DNA of 64,000 nt from Heyndrickxia camelliae (GCF_002844575.1 NZ_PIQO01000014.1:1-64000); one strand, 5' to 3'; shown: positions 29,020 through 38,537, counted from the first letter of the stretch. Notes: generated from the sequence alone by a model not told the origin. Made by a program: numbers and translations.

Positions 29020-29040
29020 TTAAGTATTAAAATTAAGAAA

Positions 29041-29080
29041 AGCTCCAGCCCTTGCTAATAGGCGCTGGAGCTAGACAGAA
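29041..29080. repeat. Bacillus-type intergenic repeat, copy 1
   Basis: GCTCCAGCCCTTGCTAATAG followed by GCGCTGGAGCTAGACA. This hairpin-forming sequence (GCTCCAGC/GCTGGAGC) resembles short repeats scattered in Bacillus intergenic regions. A shortened copy lies at 31655-31680 and a diverged one at about 58345-58560. Confidence 0.5.
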
Positions 29081-29138
29081 AACTATATTACAATATAAGC
29101 TACTCTATAAAAATTTTATATTTTCTTATTTTGAAAGT

Positions 29139-29176
29139 AAAACGCTGCTGATTATGCAAATCAACAGCGTTTTTTA
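29139..29176. terminator. Bidirectional terminator yumC/yutM
   Basis: AAAACGCTG pairs with CAGCGTTTTTT around an AT-rich loop, between convergent genes. Confidence 0.8.
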
Positions 29177-29539
29177 TTAACAAGATTCCGGAGTACCAGC
29201 GTTAGTAGCCGTCTTAAAAGATGAACCGCAGCCACAGGTAACCAGTGCGTTAGGATTGTCGATTGTAAATCCTCCGCCCATTAACGAATTTTTGTAGTCA
29301 ATCTTCGTGCCTTTTAATAGAGGAGCGCTTTCTGAATCAACTAAGATGGATATACCATATTGTTCGTCCTCGTGGTCTCCTTCTTTTTTCTCATGATCAA
29401 ATCCCATCCCATAAGAAAGACCGCTGCAGCCTCCGCCATTAATAGAAATTCGCAAAAATGCTCCTTCTTCCTCATTATGTTTCATCATATCTTTTACTTG
29501 ATCTGCAGCCGATTGAGATAAAGTGATAATTTCGCTCAA
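29177..29539 (-). CDS. yutM: HesB/IscA-type Fe-S carrier YutM
   Basis: A 120-residue A-type Fe-S carrier (SufA/ErpA family) that delivers clusters made by the SUF system encoded at 57-62 kb. The three conserved cysteines are visible in NGGGCSGLSYGM and TCGCGSSF near the C-terminus. I use the TTG at 29539, seven bases after GGAGGTG, rather than the longer ATG frame. Confidence 0.9.
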   Translation of the reverse strand: MSEIITLSQSAADQVKDMMKHNEEEGAFLRISINGGGCSGLSYGMGFDHEKKEGDHEDEQYGISILVDSESAPLLKGTKIDYKNSLMGGGFTIDNPNALVTCGCGSSFKTATNAGTPESC

Positions 29540-29763
29540 TTTGTAGCACCTCCATTTTTCATTCAAACGTATATTTATCATCATATAATATGCTCATTTG
29601 ATGTAACTTTCCTTTATTATATACCCTTTAAAAACTTCCCTCAACTATCTGGACTTGGGTTAAAGCAAGTTAGATTAATATTCCATTTTTCCGTTTTACC
29701 TTTATAATAAGTATATAGACATACTTCTAATGTCACAGAAATCTATTTAGGGTGCTGATTATA

Positions 29764-30444
29764 ATGGACCATTTATCACCTTTTTATGAAAAGCATATTG
29801 AATGTCTTTTATGCAAGAATGAATTCACCTCTTTAAAAATACGCTCTAGCTTTGTGAAAGTCGAATCCTATGATAAGGATTTCTGCCCTAACTATAAGGC
29901 AAAGGAAATAAGTCCTGTATTATACAATATTTATGTTTGCCCGCATTGTGGATTTTCTTTTTCCGATGAATTTTCGAAATATATTATTCCGGTTATTAAG
30001 GCAGAACTGATTGAAAAGGTAACAAAGCATTGGAAGCCTCAAGATTTCGGACAAAAACGCTCCATTCAACAAGCAATCAATGCATATAAGCTTGCCTCCT
30101 ATTGTGCGGTAATTAAAAAAGAGAAGAAGGTTACATTGGCTGGTTTATTTCTAAGAATTGCATGGCTTTATCGCATGAAAGGAGAAGAGGAAGAACAACG
30201 TTTTCTCCAAATGGCTGTTCAAGAATATATCAATTCCTATCACAATGATGATTTCAGAAGTTCACAGATGACAGAATTAAAAATGCTATATTTGATTGCA
30301 GAGTTATTACGAAGAACTGGAGCATACAAAGAAGCGGTCTTTTACTTCTCGAAGGTTATTGAGAAGCAAGCATCCGTTTCCGAAAGAACCATTATAGAAA
30401 TGGCTCGAGATCAATGGAATGAATTGCGTAAAGTCATGAATTAA
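29764..30444 (+). CDS. DUF2225 zinc-binding protein
   Basis: A 226-residue cytoplasmic protein of the DUF2225 family. Two CxxC knuckles, CLLCKNEF near residue 14 and CPHCGFSF near 60, probably hold a zinc ion. The rest is helical with TPR-like character (AYKLASYCAVIKKEKKVTLA). The function is not known. The start is the ATG at 29764. Confidence 0.85.
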   Translation: MDHLSPFYEKHIECLLCKNEFTSLKIRSSFVKVESYDKDFCPNYKAKEISPVLYNIYVCPHCGFSFSDEFSKYIIPVIKAELIEKVTKHWKPQDFGQKRSIQQAINAYKLASYCAVIKKEKKVTLAGLFLRIAWLYRMKGEEEEQRFLQMAVQEYINSYHNDDFRSSQMTELKMLYLIAELLRRTGAYKEAVFYFSKVIEKQASVSERTIIEMARDQWNELRKVMN

Positions 30445-30584
30445 AAAAAACGAAAGGGGCTTGCCCATCGGTGTACGGATAAGTGTAAATTCACCTTCGT
30501 TGTCTTGGACTGAGATAAAGATTTATATAATAAAGTATTTTTACCTTCTTTTCAAAGTAAAAAGGAACAGATTTCTGTTCCTTT

Positions 30585-30821
30585 TTAATACATTGGATTT
30601 TCTTCCAAATATTTATAAATATTTTCCACTAGTTCTTCAGCAGTATCACCTTTCACATACTCACCGTTCACTAATGCAAACATAGCTTCTCCACATATAT
30701 CACAAAAATCTAGACAGCTGTACTCTACAATATCCAGATTTGGGTCTTCTTCCAATATTTCTAAAGCTTTATATGAACCACTTGCTAAGTTGCTTGCACA
30801 AAACTCAATTATTGGGTTCAA
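30585..30821 (-). CDS. yuzB: YuzB family protein (DUF1450)
   Basis: A 78-residue cysteine-containing protein, [20 protein letters not shown] with [20 protein letters not shown], typical of YuzB/DUF1450, a thioredoxin-like [2Fe-2S] ferredoxin-like group. The start is TTG at 30821, preceded by GAGGTGATTATC. It lies in the conserved redox/Fe-S cluster of genes. Confidence 0.88.
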   Translation of the reverse strand: MNPIIEFCASNLASGSYKALEILEEDPNLDIVEYSCLDFCDICGEAMFALVNGEYVKGDTAEELVENIYKYLEENPMY

Positions 30822-30944
30822 GATAATCACCTCTCTACCAATCATTATCCTACTTCATTTCCGGTTTAACGTCAATGAAACCGTATTAGGATAATAACCC
30901 TACAAAAAAGAGGATCCCCTATTAGAGTCCTCAAAATTCTAGTT

Positions 30945-31271
30945 TTATTCTGCTTGACTATACCCATATTTTTCTAATTCTTTGTAAATATCCTTTAGCC
31001 TTGGATTTCCTTCTCCAACAATATTCCCTTCTAATGTCACTACAGGATAGAACATATCCTCTTCAATCACTCTTTCCGCGAACTGTGAAAGCTCTTCTTC
31101 ATTCGGAGGATTAAAGATATCTACATGTATAATATCAAAAGGTTGATTCGGATATTTTCTAGATATTGCCGCATGCAGCCATTCAAAGGTTTCTTGCGAT
31201 GACGGTAAATTTACACAGCTTGCACATAATTGCTCCGCACCATAAACCACGATTTTTACTTGTTTTTTCAC
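30945..31271 (-). CDS. yuzD: YuzD family thioredoxin-like protein
   Basis: A 108-residue protein of the YuzD family with a CxxC-type pair, YGAEQLCASCVNLPSSQETF (residues 9-28). The start is GTG at 31271 with GGGGAG upstream, chosen over a lysine-rich upstream extension. It is divergent from yutI, with which it usually neighbours. It may act in redox or Fe-S handling, but direct evidence is lacking. Confidence 0.88.
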   Translation of the reverse strand: MKKQVKIVVYGAEQLCASCVNLPSSQETFEWLHAAISRKYPNQPFDIIHVDIFNPPNEEELSQFAERVIEEDMFYPVVTLEGNIVGEGNPRLKDIYKELEKYGYSQAE

Positions 31272-31411
31272 TTTTTTTCTCCCCTTCTTTTTTATTTTAC
31301 ACAAGATTTTAGGAAAAGGAAGAAGAAATCATTTTAAAACATGCGAATTCGATAATAGATTTTTTTACTTGAACTTATTATAATAAGATTATGGAAAGGA
31401 GTCGATTTCAA

Positions 31412-31648
31412 ATGTCTCAAGAAACTATTTTTGACCAAGTTCAAGAAGTATTAGATAAATTGCGTCCATTTTTATTACGTGATGGCGGTGACTGTGAATT
31501 AGTTGATGTGGAGGATGGCATTGTAAAACTCCGCTTACTTGGCGCATGCGGAACATGTCCAAGCTCCACCATTACGTTAAAAGCCGGTATTGAACGTGCT
31601 CTTTTTGAAGAAGTTCCTGGTGTAGTGGAAGTAGAGCAAGTATTCTAA
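31412..31648 (+). CDS. yutI: NifU-like Fe-S scaffold protein YutI
   Basis: A 78-residue NifU C-terminal-type scaffold. The CxxC pair in [20 protein letters not shown] binds the cluster; [20 protein letters not shown] is typical. AAAGGAGTCGATTTCAA precedes the ATG at 31412. It probably supplies or stores clusters together with YutM and the SUF system. Confidence 0.93.
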   Translation: MSQETIFDQVQEVLDKLRPFLLRDGGDCELVDVEDGIVKLRLLGACGTCPSSTITLKAGIERALFEEVPGVVEVEQVF

Positions 31649-31654
31649 TAGTAA

Positions 31655-31680
31655 TGCGAGAGCAAGCGCTGGAGCTGATA
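31655..31680. repeat. Bacillus-type intergenic repeat, copy 2 (short)
   Basis: GCGAGAGCAAGCGCTGGAGC followed by TGATAA. It shares GCGCTGGAGCT with the copy at 29041-29080 and is truncated. Confidence 0.4.
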
Positions 31681-31712
31681 AAAAAAGCGATTCCTTTTGG
31701 GATCGCTTTTTT
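31681..31712. terminator. Terminator of yutI
   Basis: AAAAAAGCGATTCC pairs with GGGATCGCTTTTTT around TTTT; it also ends at the yutH stop from the other side. Confidence 0.85.
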
Positions 31713-32724
31713 ATGTAGAGATATTAAACCAATTAATTTCAGGAATATTCCATATACTTGGATCTCTACCCATTAGACGATAAAAAGTTCCTAAGAAGCT
31801 TTCATATTCTGTAGAATCCCTTTTATATTTATGAAGGCGTTCTTCCAATTGTTTATGCTGCTTTTCAGAGTTTGTTAAGTAATATTGTTCAACGCATTCA
31901 AAATAATGCAGTGGAAATAAAAGCCTTGCAAATATTAATCGCCATGAAAAATTTGATAATGGTGTAACACTTTGGTAATCCTCTAAGAAAGTTTGCACAT
32001 CCGGTAAAAATGATTTGCTTTTTTTAAAGTACTGATGGCGTATCCATTCAGCAATGTCTCTGCTGGCGTGGTCAAATACCCAATCAAATGGATTTCTAAT
32101 CCACATTCGGTTTCCCCACACTTCATTATTAAACCGTTCATGACAAACGGTACCCGCGTCGATATCAAACGTTTCCTCGTCTAATTCGGTATCCACCAGA
32201 TACTGAATGGCGTTTTCACACATTCCCATATAATATGGAAAGGTCTCGACAAACATATGATCAAACTCATTATTCGGATTTTCTTGCACGACCTGATACC
32301 ATACCTTTTCCAATTGTTCCAGTCTCTTCTCCCAATATATTTTCCATTGACCAATGCTGCTCGTATGTTGAATTTGCACCTCTATTGAACGCCCACGTCG
32401 ATGAAACTTTGCCAATTTTCTTCCCAAATTTCTTTTGGAAGGTACTCTCGTATATGCATTTAATAATAGAACATAATCTTCCTCTTGATGTGTAATGAGA
32501 AATTTCTGATCCTTCGAAGCGCAAAATGTCGAGACATTTCGATCTCCTTGACGGGAAAGATGTTCTGCCATTAAATATAATTCCACAAGGACATCTTCCT
32601 TCATGTGGGTTACAGGGACCAGAGTATATAATTTTCCTTCTTTTAGATATCTAAAATATTTCCCATCTAGGAAAGAAGTTTCCGGCTCAATCTGAAAATA
32701 TTGCTTTAATATCTCAACCGACAC
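31711..32724 (-). CDS. yutH: Spore coat-associated protein YutH
   Basis: A 337-residue protein of the CotS/YutH family, which has a kinase-like (aminoglycoside phosphotransferase-type) fold and associates with the spore coat. The N-terminal lobe resembles a truncated kinase N-lobe, and residues such as DIDAGTVCHERFNNEVWGNR correspond to the catalytic loop area. I chose the GTG at 32724 after AAAGGGGTGTTAGA. Activity has not been shown for the family. Confidence 0.85.
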   Translation of the reverse strand: MSVEILKQYFQIEPETSFLDGKYFRYLKEGKLYTLVPVTHMKEDVLVELYLMAEHLSRQGDRNVSTFCASKDQKFLITHQEEDYVLLLNAYTRVPSKRNLGRKLAKFHRRGRSIEVQIQHTSSIGQWKIYWEKRLEQLEKVWYQVVQENPNNEFDHMFVETFPYYMGMCENAIQYLVDTELDEETFDIDAGTVCHERFNNEVWGNRMWIRNPFDWVFDHASRDIAEWIRHQYFKKSKSFLPDVQTFLEDYQSVTPLSNFSWRLIFARLLFPLHYFECVEQYYLTNSEKQHKQLEERLHKYKRDSTEYESFLGTFYRLMGRDPSIWNIPEINWFNIST

Positions 32725-32922
32725 TCTAACACCCCTTTCAAGGAATAATAATATCAGAAGAATATTGCATATAACCGTATTCAATCATATATATGAAGTA
32801 ATTCCTTTAATTATCACGTTGTATATTACAAGGAATAGAATGATAAATTTTTCTTTTCACCTTGTAAATGAACCATTTTAGGGAAGAATGAGGAATATAA
32901 AAAAGAGAAAAAGGTGAACAAT

Positions 32923-33420
32923 ATGGACAATAATCAAGCAATGAGTGTATCCGAAACAACAGCAAGACTTTGGCTTAAAAAACGAGGAGTTGAGATTGAA
33001 GATATTGCGGAGCTTGTTTTGTTTTTACAGCAAAAATATCACCCTAATTTAAAGATAGAGGAATGTATAGAAAATGTAGATCGTGTAATTTCAAAGCGCG
33101 AGGTACAAAATGCAATCTTGACTGGTATTCAGTTAGATATGTTAGCAGAAAGAGGACTTTTAGATGAACCGTTGCAGTCCATCATTGCAGTAGACGAGAG
33201 CCTTTATGGAGTGGATGAAATTCTCGCCTTTTCTATTGTCAATGTGTATGGCTCTATCGGCTTTACGAATTATGGCTATATTGATAAGTTAAAACCAGGA
33301 ATACTAAAGAAATTAAATGACCATTCAGGTGGGGATTGCCATACCTTTTTAGATGACATTGTTGGAGCGATTGCTGCCGCAGCTTCCAGTCGGTTAGCAC
33401 ATCGCGCTGAAAATGATTAA
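32923..33420 (+). CDS. yutG: PgpA-like phosphatidylglycerophosphatase (YutG)
   Basis: A 165-residue protein of the PgpA family, whose members dephosphorylate phosphatidylglycerophosphate. The helical core carries NVYGSIGFTNYGYIDKLKPG and the acidic HTFLDDIVGAIAAAA. It has little hydrophobicity, like the soluble YutG branch. The ATG at 32923 is preceded by AAAAAGGTGAACAAT; an upstream GTG is less likely. Confidence 0.85.
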   Translation: MDNNQAMSVSETTARLWLKKRGVEIEDIAELVLFLQQKYHPNLKIEECIENVDRVISKREVQNAILTGIQLDMLAERGLLDEPLQSIIAVDESLYGVDEILAFSIVNVYGSIGFTNYGYIDKLKPGILKKLNDHSGGDCHTFLDDIVGAIAAAASSRLAHRAEND

Positions 33421-33450
33421 GGGCGTGTGTAAATACACGCCCTGTTTTTT
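33421..33450. terminator. Bidirectional terminator yutG/yutF
   Basis: GGGCGTGT pairs with ACACGCCC around GTAAAT, then CTGTTTTTT. Confidence 0.85.
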
Positions 33451-34213
33451 ATAAAATCCATTCGGATAAAGAATTTAATGAATACGTAGGTTGAATTTCT
33501 TTTTCTTTTAGTTGTTCCTTTGTTGTTACACCCGTATGCACTAATAATGTATCCATCCCGCTGCGTATTCCAGCCAGAATATCCGTATCATAAAAATCCC
33601 CGACCATTAGCGTTTCTTCTTTGTTGGTTCCTAAAAAGGCCAACGCTTGCTCCATGATAATAGGTTCTGGCTTACCAATGAAGATAGGGTTTGTTTGGGT
33701 GGACACTGTAATGACTGATGTTATTGATCCATTACCAGGTAAAAAACCTCTTTCTGTTGGAAGTGCAATATCGGCATTTGTAGAGATGAAAGTAGCCCCA
33801 CTTCTTACCGCAAGACAAGCAAGTGCTAATTTTTCATAATTAATTTCACGATCAATTCCAACAACCACGAAGTCTGGCTGTTCATCCTTAAAATGAAATC
33901 CTTTCTTCTGTAAAGCATCCCGTATTCCCTCTTCTCCTATCACATAAACAGAGCCCTGCGGTTTTAAATGATACATGTATTGGGCAGTTGCCATGGAAGT
34001 TGTAAACACTTGAGTTGGAGTTGCAGGAATTTCAAAATCATTAAGTTTTTTTGCAACCTGTTCTGGTGTTCTGGAAGAATTATTGGTTACAAATAAATAG
34101 GGAATTCCTTTTTTATTTAATCGTTGAATAAAATCAGCTGCGGCTTCAATTTTTTCCGTTCCCCGATACATCGTTCCATCTAAGTCAATTAAATATCCTT
34201 GATATTCTTTCAT
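33449..34213 (-). CDS. yutF: HAD-superfamily phosphatase YutF (NagD-like)
   Basis: A 254-residue class II HAD phosphatase. Motif I is LIDLDGTMYRG at residues 8-18, motif II TNNSSRT near 44, and motif III/IV GKPEPIIMEQALAFL and VGDFYDTDILAGIRSGMDTL near 204. In B. subtilis YutF dephosphorylates nucleotides such as 5'- and 3'-monophosphates in vitro. AAGGAGATAGCATA precedes the ATG. Confidence 0.92.
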   Translation of the reverse strand: MKEYQGYLIDLDGTMYRGTEKIEAAADFIQRLNKKGIPYLFVTNNSSRTPEQVAKKLNDFEIPATPTQVFTTSMATAQYMYHLKPQGSVYVIGEEGIRDALQKKGFHFKDEQPDFVVVGIDREINYEKLALACLAVRSGATFISTNADIALPTERGFLPGNGSITSVITVSTQTNPIFIGKPEPIIMEQALAFLGTNKEETLMVGDFYDTDILAGIRSGMDTLLVHTGVTTKEQLKEKEIQPTYSLNSLSEWIL

Positions 34214-34301
34214 TATGCTATCTCCTTTATCAGTACAAATAAACGTGCATTCTCACGGTTTTTTTGTTTCTGTATTTTATATAATTGCCATTTACAATAA
34301 G

Positions 34302-34331
34302 AAAAACGCTTTCTTTATGAAAGCGCTTGTT
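34302..34331 (-). terminator. Terminator of yutE
   Basis: On the minus strand GCGCTTTC pairs with GAAAGCG, followed by TTTTTC. Confidence 0.75.
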
Positions 34332-34768
34332 TAGCTTTTAAAGGCCGAAACAGGGCCTAACTCATTTGTTAAGTAATCTCTTACTCGTTTTGGAAATTCA
34401 TTTAAAGAAGGTGTACAGTCCTTCAATGTTTCAAGCAATTCGCTATGATTAACATTTAAATATTGCTGTACAAGTACTTTTCTATATAGAATAATCTTTA
34501 ATAAACTTTTAGACATTTCATCCGTTATTACTTTTTCATCCGTTAAAATATCGACAATATCCTCATAACTTCCTGGATCGCGCATAATAAATCCATCTAT
34601 GATTGCATTCCCTACATCCAGAATAGATTCAATAAGCATATGTGCTATTCGTTCCAATGCAATTTCTGCTAATTGATCTTCCCAATTATTATTGGATTGA
34701 AGTATTGTTAATTTGTTCTCAAAGTATTGCAATGTTTCCTCTATTTTATCTCGGTCTACAAAATACAT
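34331..34768 (-). CDS. yutE: DUF86/HepT-like protein YutE
   Basis: A 145-residue all-helical protein of the DUF86 family (HepT fold). HepT proteins are ribonuclease-type toxins with an RX4-6H motif and an adjacent MNT nucleotidyltransferase. Here there is RKVLVQQYLNVN in the place of that motif, without a clear His, and no MNT gene. So it is more likely the housekeeping YutE branch than a toxin. AAGGGTG precedes the ATG. Confidence 0.85.
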   Translation of the reverse strand: MYFVDRDKIEETLQYFENKLTILQSNNNWEDQLAEIALERIAHMLIESILDVGNAIIDGFIMRDPGSYEDIVDILTDEKVITDEMSKSLLKIILYRKVLVQQYLNVNHSELLETLKDCTPSLNEFPKRVRDYLTNELGPVSAFKS

Positions 34769-34881
34769 TTACATACACCCTTCCGTTTTCCACTTCATCC
34801 ATATTATATTTTAACACAATAATAATAGGATATCTTGCCTCGTATTATTTAAGTTTGAATACCTCATAATAAACCCATAAG

Positions 34882-34911
34882 AAAAGTCTCCAGATTGCGG
34901 AGACTATTTTC
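34882..34911 (-). terminator. Terminator of yutD
   Basis: AGTCTCC pairs with GGAGACT around AGATTGC, followed on the minus strand by TTTTCTTA. It overlaps the yutD stop. Confidence 0.75.
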
Positions 34912-35179
34912 AAACTCTCTGTGCAACAAAATACGCACAGCCAAAGTTGCAATATTCATACAAGTATTCTGTTAGTACACTTATTTTAGTATCAAAAGTC
35001 GCTTTCGGATTATCGTCTGCAAAAAAGCCCTTAAGTCTCAACTGGCCGTAACCCCAATCCCCTACTATATAATCGTATTTAGTTAAAATATCACTGTAGC
35101 GGGTGCGAAACGCCTCTTCATTAAAGCCATCGCGAAAATCTTTTATTATTTCATAACAAAAATTATTAATACATATCAA
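34910..35179 (-). CDS. yutD: YutD family protein (DUF1027)
   Basis: An 89-residue protein of the YutD family, with the conserved DFRDGFNEEAFRTRYSDILT and YDYIVGDWGYGQLRLKGFF. The function is unknown. GAGGTGACCC lies upstream of the ATG at 35179. It neighbours yutE and yutC as in B. subtilis. Confidence 0.9.
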   Translation of the reverse strand: MICINNFCYEIIKDFRDGFNEEAFRTRYSDILTKYDYIVGDWGYGQLRLKGFFADDNPKATFDTKISVLTEYLYEYCNFGCAYFVAQRV

Positions 35180-35364
35180 TATGGGTCACCTCATCCTTTT
35201 GCTTTAGCCATTTTCAATATTTACCAAAAAAATTCCGATCCTTATACCATTAGAATCGAATATAAATATCTCACTATATAATTAAATTATAACTAATTCC
35301 CCATCAATTACTAAGAGAAAAATAAAAAAACGTGCACACCATATTCATTAAGGGGGTGCTACTT

Positions 35365-36072
35365 ATGGACAAAAAATTGATCACTGCAACCATGCTTAGC
35401 TTAGCGCTGCTTGCCGCTTGCAGTAGTAATAATAATAATGGAAAAAATGTTGCAGAAAATCCTGCAGTGTATAAAAAATCGGGAAACACGGTTAATAAAT
35501 ACGAACGTGTGGATATGAACAATAAAGGTCTCGAAAAAACGAGTGCAGATAAACAAAATGAATTTGGATATGTCCGTCATGTTAAAAGTCCAGTTCCCGG
35601 CCAAAATATTAAATATCAAGACATTTATACGATTAATCGGGAAAAAGTGGCTGATACCATTAGTAAGATTGCGGTAACCAACCCAAAAGTACATGATGCA
35701 GCAACACTGGTAACAGATGAAGAAGTTCTAATTTCCTATAGAACAGACGCCAAATCTAAAGAGGACAGAAATAACGTGGCAGATCAAGTGAAGAAAACTG
35801 CCTTCTCAGTAGTACCTCGTTGGTATCATGTTTATGTTACAGATAACCCAACACTAAAGCAATATGTTGAGAATATTTCCTATATGAAATCCAGTGATGC
35901 TAATAAGGAGAGGGTTATTAGACAAACTATAAAAATGATGTTAGATAGTTCCCCACAGGGCCATAAAATGAGTACTGGAGAAAATGAAAACGGAGAAACA
36001 AAAGATATAAATAATGGTAATATGGAAAACAAAGATGATCTCCATGAACAGCATGATAATGGAAACCTGTAA
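35365..36072 (+). CDS. yutC: YhcN/YlaJ-type sporulation lipoprotein YutC
   Basis: A 235-residue lipoprotein with signal peptide and lipobox LLAAC (MDKKLITATMLSLALLAACS). A central YhcN/YlaJ domain covers about residues 85-185 (VADTISKIAVTNPKVHDAAT) and a charged Asn/Glu-rich tail follows. Relatives are made in the forespore and located in the inner membrane. AAGGGGGTG precedes the ATG. Confidence 0.85.
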   Translation: MDKKLITATMLSLALLAACSSNNNNGKNVAENPAVYKKSGNTVNKYERVDMNNKGLEKTSADKQNEFGYVRHVKSPVPGQNIKYQDIYTINREKVADTISKIAVTNPKVHDAATLVTDEEVLISYRTDAKSKEDRNNVADQVKKTAFSVVPRWYHVYVTDNPTLKQYVENISYMKSSDANKERVIRQTIKMMLDSSPQGHKMSTGENENGETKDINNGNMENKDDLHEQHDNGNL

Positions 36073-36077
36073 TCTTT

Positions 36078-36107
36078 AACTGCGTCTTATGTAGACGCAG
36101 TTTTTTC
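36078..36107 (+). terminator. Terminator of yutC
   Basis: ACTGCGTC pairs with GACGCAGT, followed by TTTTTT. Confidence 0.85.
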
Positions 36108-36211
36108 ATGATATTTAACATTATTATTATGCCCTTCCATTATTTGATATAAATGAAAAATAGCCTCCGACACAAACTATGTTTAGGATTTGAAACAAGG
36201 AGGCAAAACCG

Positions 36212-37195
36212 TTGCGCATTTTTATAAGTTTTCTTATATTTTTCTTGTTATTTGCTTCTCCAGATACCACCTTTGGAAAAGAAGTATCCGAAGAAGAAGC
36301 ATACCAAAAAAGAATGGATCTTTATAAACGAGTAGAGCTAACTACACAAATTCCTTGGTATTACATCGCAGCTGTTGATCATTATGAAAGAAGCATCAGA
36401 TATGCAAGAAAGGATATTCCAAAACCTAGCGGTGTTACCGGTATATATATCAAACCAGTTCAATGGGCAGGTTGGTTAAATCCTAATCAAACAGACCCAT
36501 CCCCACTTTCTGTTGAACTTTTTAATGGATTTGGAGTGGACGGCAATGGTGATGGGAAAGCAAATTTGAACGATGATGAAGATATTATTTATACCTTTGC
36601 TAACCATATTTTGAAATATGGAGTAGATGAGGATCATTTTCGAATTGCCTTATGGGATTATTATAAAAGAGATAAAGCAGTAGGCTTAATTATGGAGAAA
36701 GCAAAATTATATAGACATTTTGGAAAGTTAGATTTAAATGACAAATCTTTTCCAATTCCACTCCGTTTTAATTACAGTTATCGTGATACATGGGGCGACC
36801 GTCGCGGCTGGGGCGGAAGGCGTATCCATGAAGGAACAGATATTTTCGCCGGATATGGCGTTCCAGTTCGATCTACCTGTTACGGAATTGTCGAAATGAA
36901 GGGTTGGAATAAGTTTGGCGGATGGAGAGTTGGAATTCGCGATATAAATAATACGTATCATTATTTTGCGCATTTAAATGGGTATGCAAAGGATTTACAT
37001 GTTGGACAAATAGTGGAGCCAGGAACGCTGATAGGAAGTGTAGGTAGCACTGGTTATGGACCACCTGGTACTTCCGGTAAATTCCCGCCGCATCTCCATT
37101 ACGGAATGTATAAAGATAACGGGTATGGTGAATGGTCATTTGATCCTTATCCACTTTTAAGACAATGGGAAAGGTCAGATAGGAGAAAGAAGTAA
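36212..37195 (+). CDS. lytH: LytH-type L-Ala-D-Glu endopeptidase (M23)
   Basis: A 327-residue exported hydrolase. It has a signal peptide (residues 1-22) and a C-terminal M23 domain with zinc ligands in RRIHEGTDIFAGYGVPV and in PPHLHYGMYKDNG. In B. subtilis LytH (YunA, 326 residues) trims peptides in the spore cortex, leaving single L-Ala side chains, under late mother-cell control. The start is TTG at 36212 after a strong GGAGG. In B. subtilis a lipA gene lies between yutC and this gene; it is absent here. Confidence 0.92.
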   Translation: MRIFISFLIFFLLFASPDTTFGKEVSEEEAYQKRMDLYKRVELTTQIPWYYIAAVDHYERSIRYARKDIPKPSGVTGIYIKPVQWAGWLNPNQTDPSPLSVELFNGFGVDGNGDGKANLNDDEDIIYTFANHILKYGVDEDHFRIALWDYYKRDKAVGLIMEKAKLYRHFGKLDLNDKSFPIPLRFNYSYRDTWGDRRGWGGRRIHEGTDIFAGYGVPVRSTCYGIVEMKGWNKFGGWRVGIRDINNTYHYFAHLNGYAKDLHVGQIVEPGTLIGSVGSTGYGPPGTSGKFPPHLHYGMYKDNGYGEWSFDPYPLLRQWERSDRRKK

Positions 37196-37258
37196 GGCTA
37201 AGACAAAATACAATTCGCATCATTTAGTTATCAAAATGTAAATAAATGGACATAAGTA

Positions 37259-37290
37259 ACGCGCAGTAAACCATTTACTGTGCGTTTTCT
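37259..37290 (+). terminator. Terminator of lytH
   Basis: ACGCGCAGTAAA pairs with TTTACTGTGCGT around CCA, then TTTCT. Confidence 0.7.
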
Positions 37291-37449
37291 CTAGTTTTAT
37301 TTTTAGGGATTTTATGTAAAAAACTCCATGTTTACAAGGGTTATTTTCATATTCCTCAATAAAAAAAACGGACTCCAAATTATATGCATTGAAGTCCAAT
37401 TTTATAGTGTTATTGTTTTGTACCTCTGAACCAAATCAGCTAAGCTTTA

Positions 37450-38175
37450 TTATTTTTGTGGCGGTAATTGTATGGTTGGAGTGGATGATCCGCCATTATA
37501 ATATTGCGGTGGATCCCAAGGGATAACTCCATTGAAGAGAGGAATTTTTTGCTTATATGGACTCTCCTTTGTATCAAATGGAATAATAGTTTGTACGTTG
37601 ACGGTAAATTGAATATAGACATCCGCCGAAATGTGATTAATACCTACCTGCTTATAATGAGAAACTAAATCTGCTTGCACATCCCCAATTACTTGGAGCT
37701 TAATAGGAATCTTGGGACCTAGGTTTCCTAATAAAGCATTATCTGTTGCACGTCCGATTGGAATCGAATATACGAGTCCCTCTGAATCATGAGTAATTCC
37801 ATATTTTGAAAATGCCTCTGTAATCCCTTCTTCATGCCCATTAAGTACAGATTGGATAATATCCTGAGCTTTTGCCTCGACTTTATTACTAATTGCGGGA
37901 TTAGTAATAAAATAATTATTTTCCTTATTTGTAACCACAATATTATCAGGGTCTATTTCATCCTGTATTTGCCTTTTTGCATAGTTTACTGCTTCTTCTG
38001 CAATTTTTCGATTTTGACTTTCTGCATATTTTATCAAGGTTGGTGCAAGGCCTTTATTCACAATCCAAATACCTAAAACAGTGGATAATATAAAAAATAC
38101 AAATGTCAAAAGTAAGACATATCGTAACGGCAAAGGACCTCCTCGCCGGGGTTTACGAGCTCGAAATTTAGCCAA
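37450..38175 (-). CDS. yunB: Sporulation protein YunB
   Basis: A 241-residue protein with a basic start (AKFRARKPRRGG), one membrane anchor (about 18-38) and an extracytoplasmic domain with YSIPIGRATDNALLGNLGPK. It matches YunB, needed for efficient sporulation in B. subtilis. The start is TTG after GGGGGGATTTT. Confidence 0.9.
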   Translation of the reverse strand: MAKFRARKPRRGGPLPLRYVLLLTFVFFILSTVLGIWIVNKGLAPTLIKYAESQNRKIAEEAVNYAKRQIQDEIDPDNIVVTNKENNYFITNPAISNKVEAKAQDIIQSVLNGHEEGITEAFSKYGITHDSEGLVYSIPIGRATDNALLGNLGPKIPIKLQVIGDVQADLVSHYKQVGINHISADVYIQFTVNVQTIIPFDTKESPYKQKIPLFNGVIPWDPPQYYNGGSSTPTIQLPPQK

Positions 38176-38234
38176 AAAAATCCCCCCTTACAAGCTATGT
38201 GTATGCTTGTTTGGGGGATAAAATTATTAATGTT

Positions 38235-38537
38235 TTATATCATTTTTAAAAGTGCATCTTTACCAATCATTCCAACTTGTATTCCAAGATTTTCAGCTTC
38301 CCATGTGATGGACTCGAGTGGAGCATTTAATAATTCTTCTATCGTTTTCACTCCAACCGCTCTTCCAGCAACAATTTTACGATCCTTAAGGCGATTATTT
38401 AAAAGTGATACATCTAATGCGCCACACATAATATACCCTTTATCATTAGAAACGGTTAGAAGTGTTGTTTTAGGAAGTTTTACAGATGTTGCGATAAATG
38501 TATGACCACCAATTTCTACTGGTGTTATCGTAACCAA
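38235..38537 (-). CDS. yunC: DUF1805 protein YunC
   Basis: A 100-residue protein of the DUF1805 family, TFIATSVKLPKTTLLTVSND and GYIMCGALDVSLLN. The structure of YunC is known but its role is not. The start is TTG after AAAGGAGCG. Lies between yunB and yunD as in B. subtilis. Confidence 0.88.
   Translation of the reverse strand: MVTITPVEIGGHTFIATSVKLPKTTLLTVSNDKGYIMCGALDVSLLNNRLKDRKIVAGRAVGVKTIEELLNAPLESITWEAENLGIQVGMIGKDALLKMI

Noticed and set aside
34331-34768. HepT-type toxin of a toxin-antitoxin pair
   Set aside because: DUF86 fold, but no nucleotidyltransferase partner and no clear toxin motif; the position matches housekeeping yutE.
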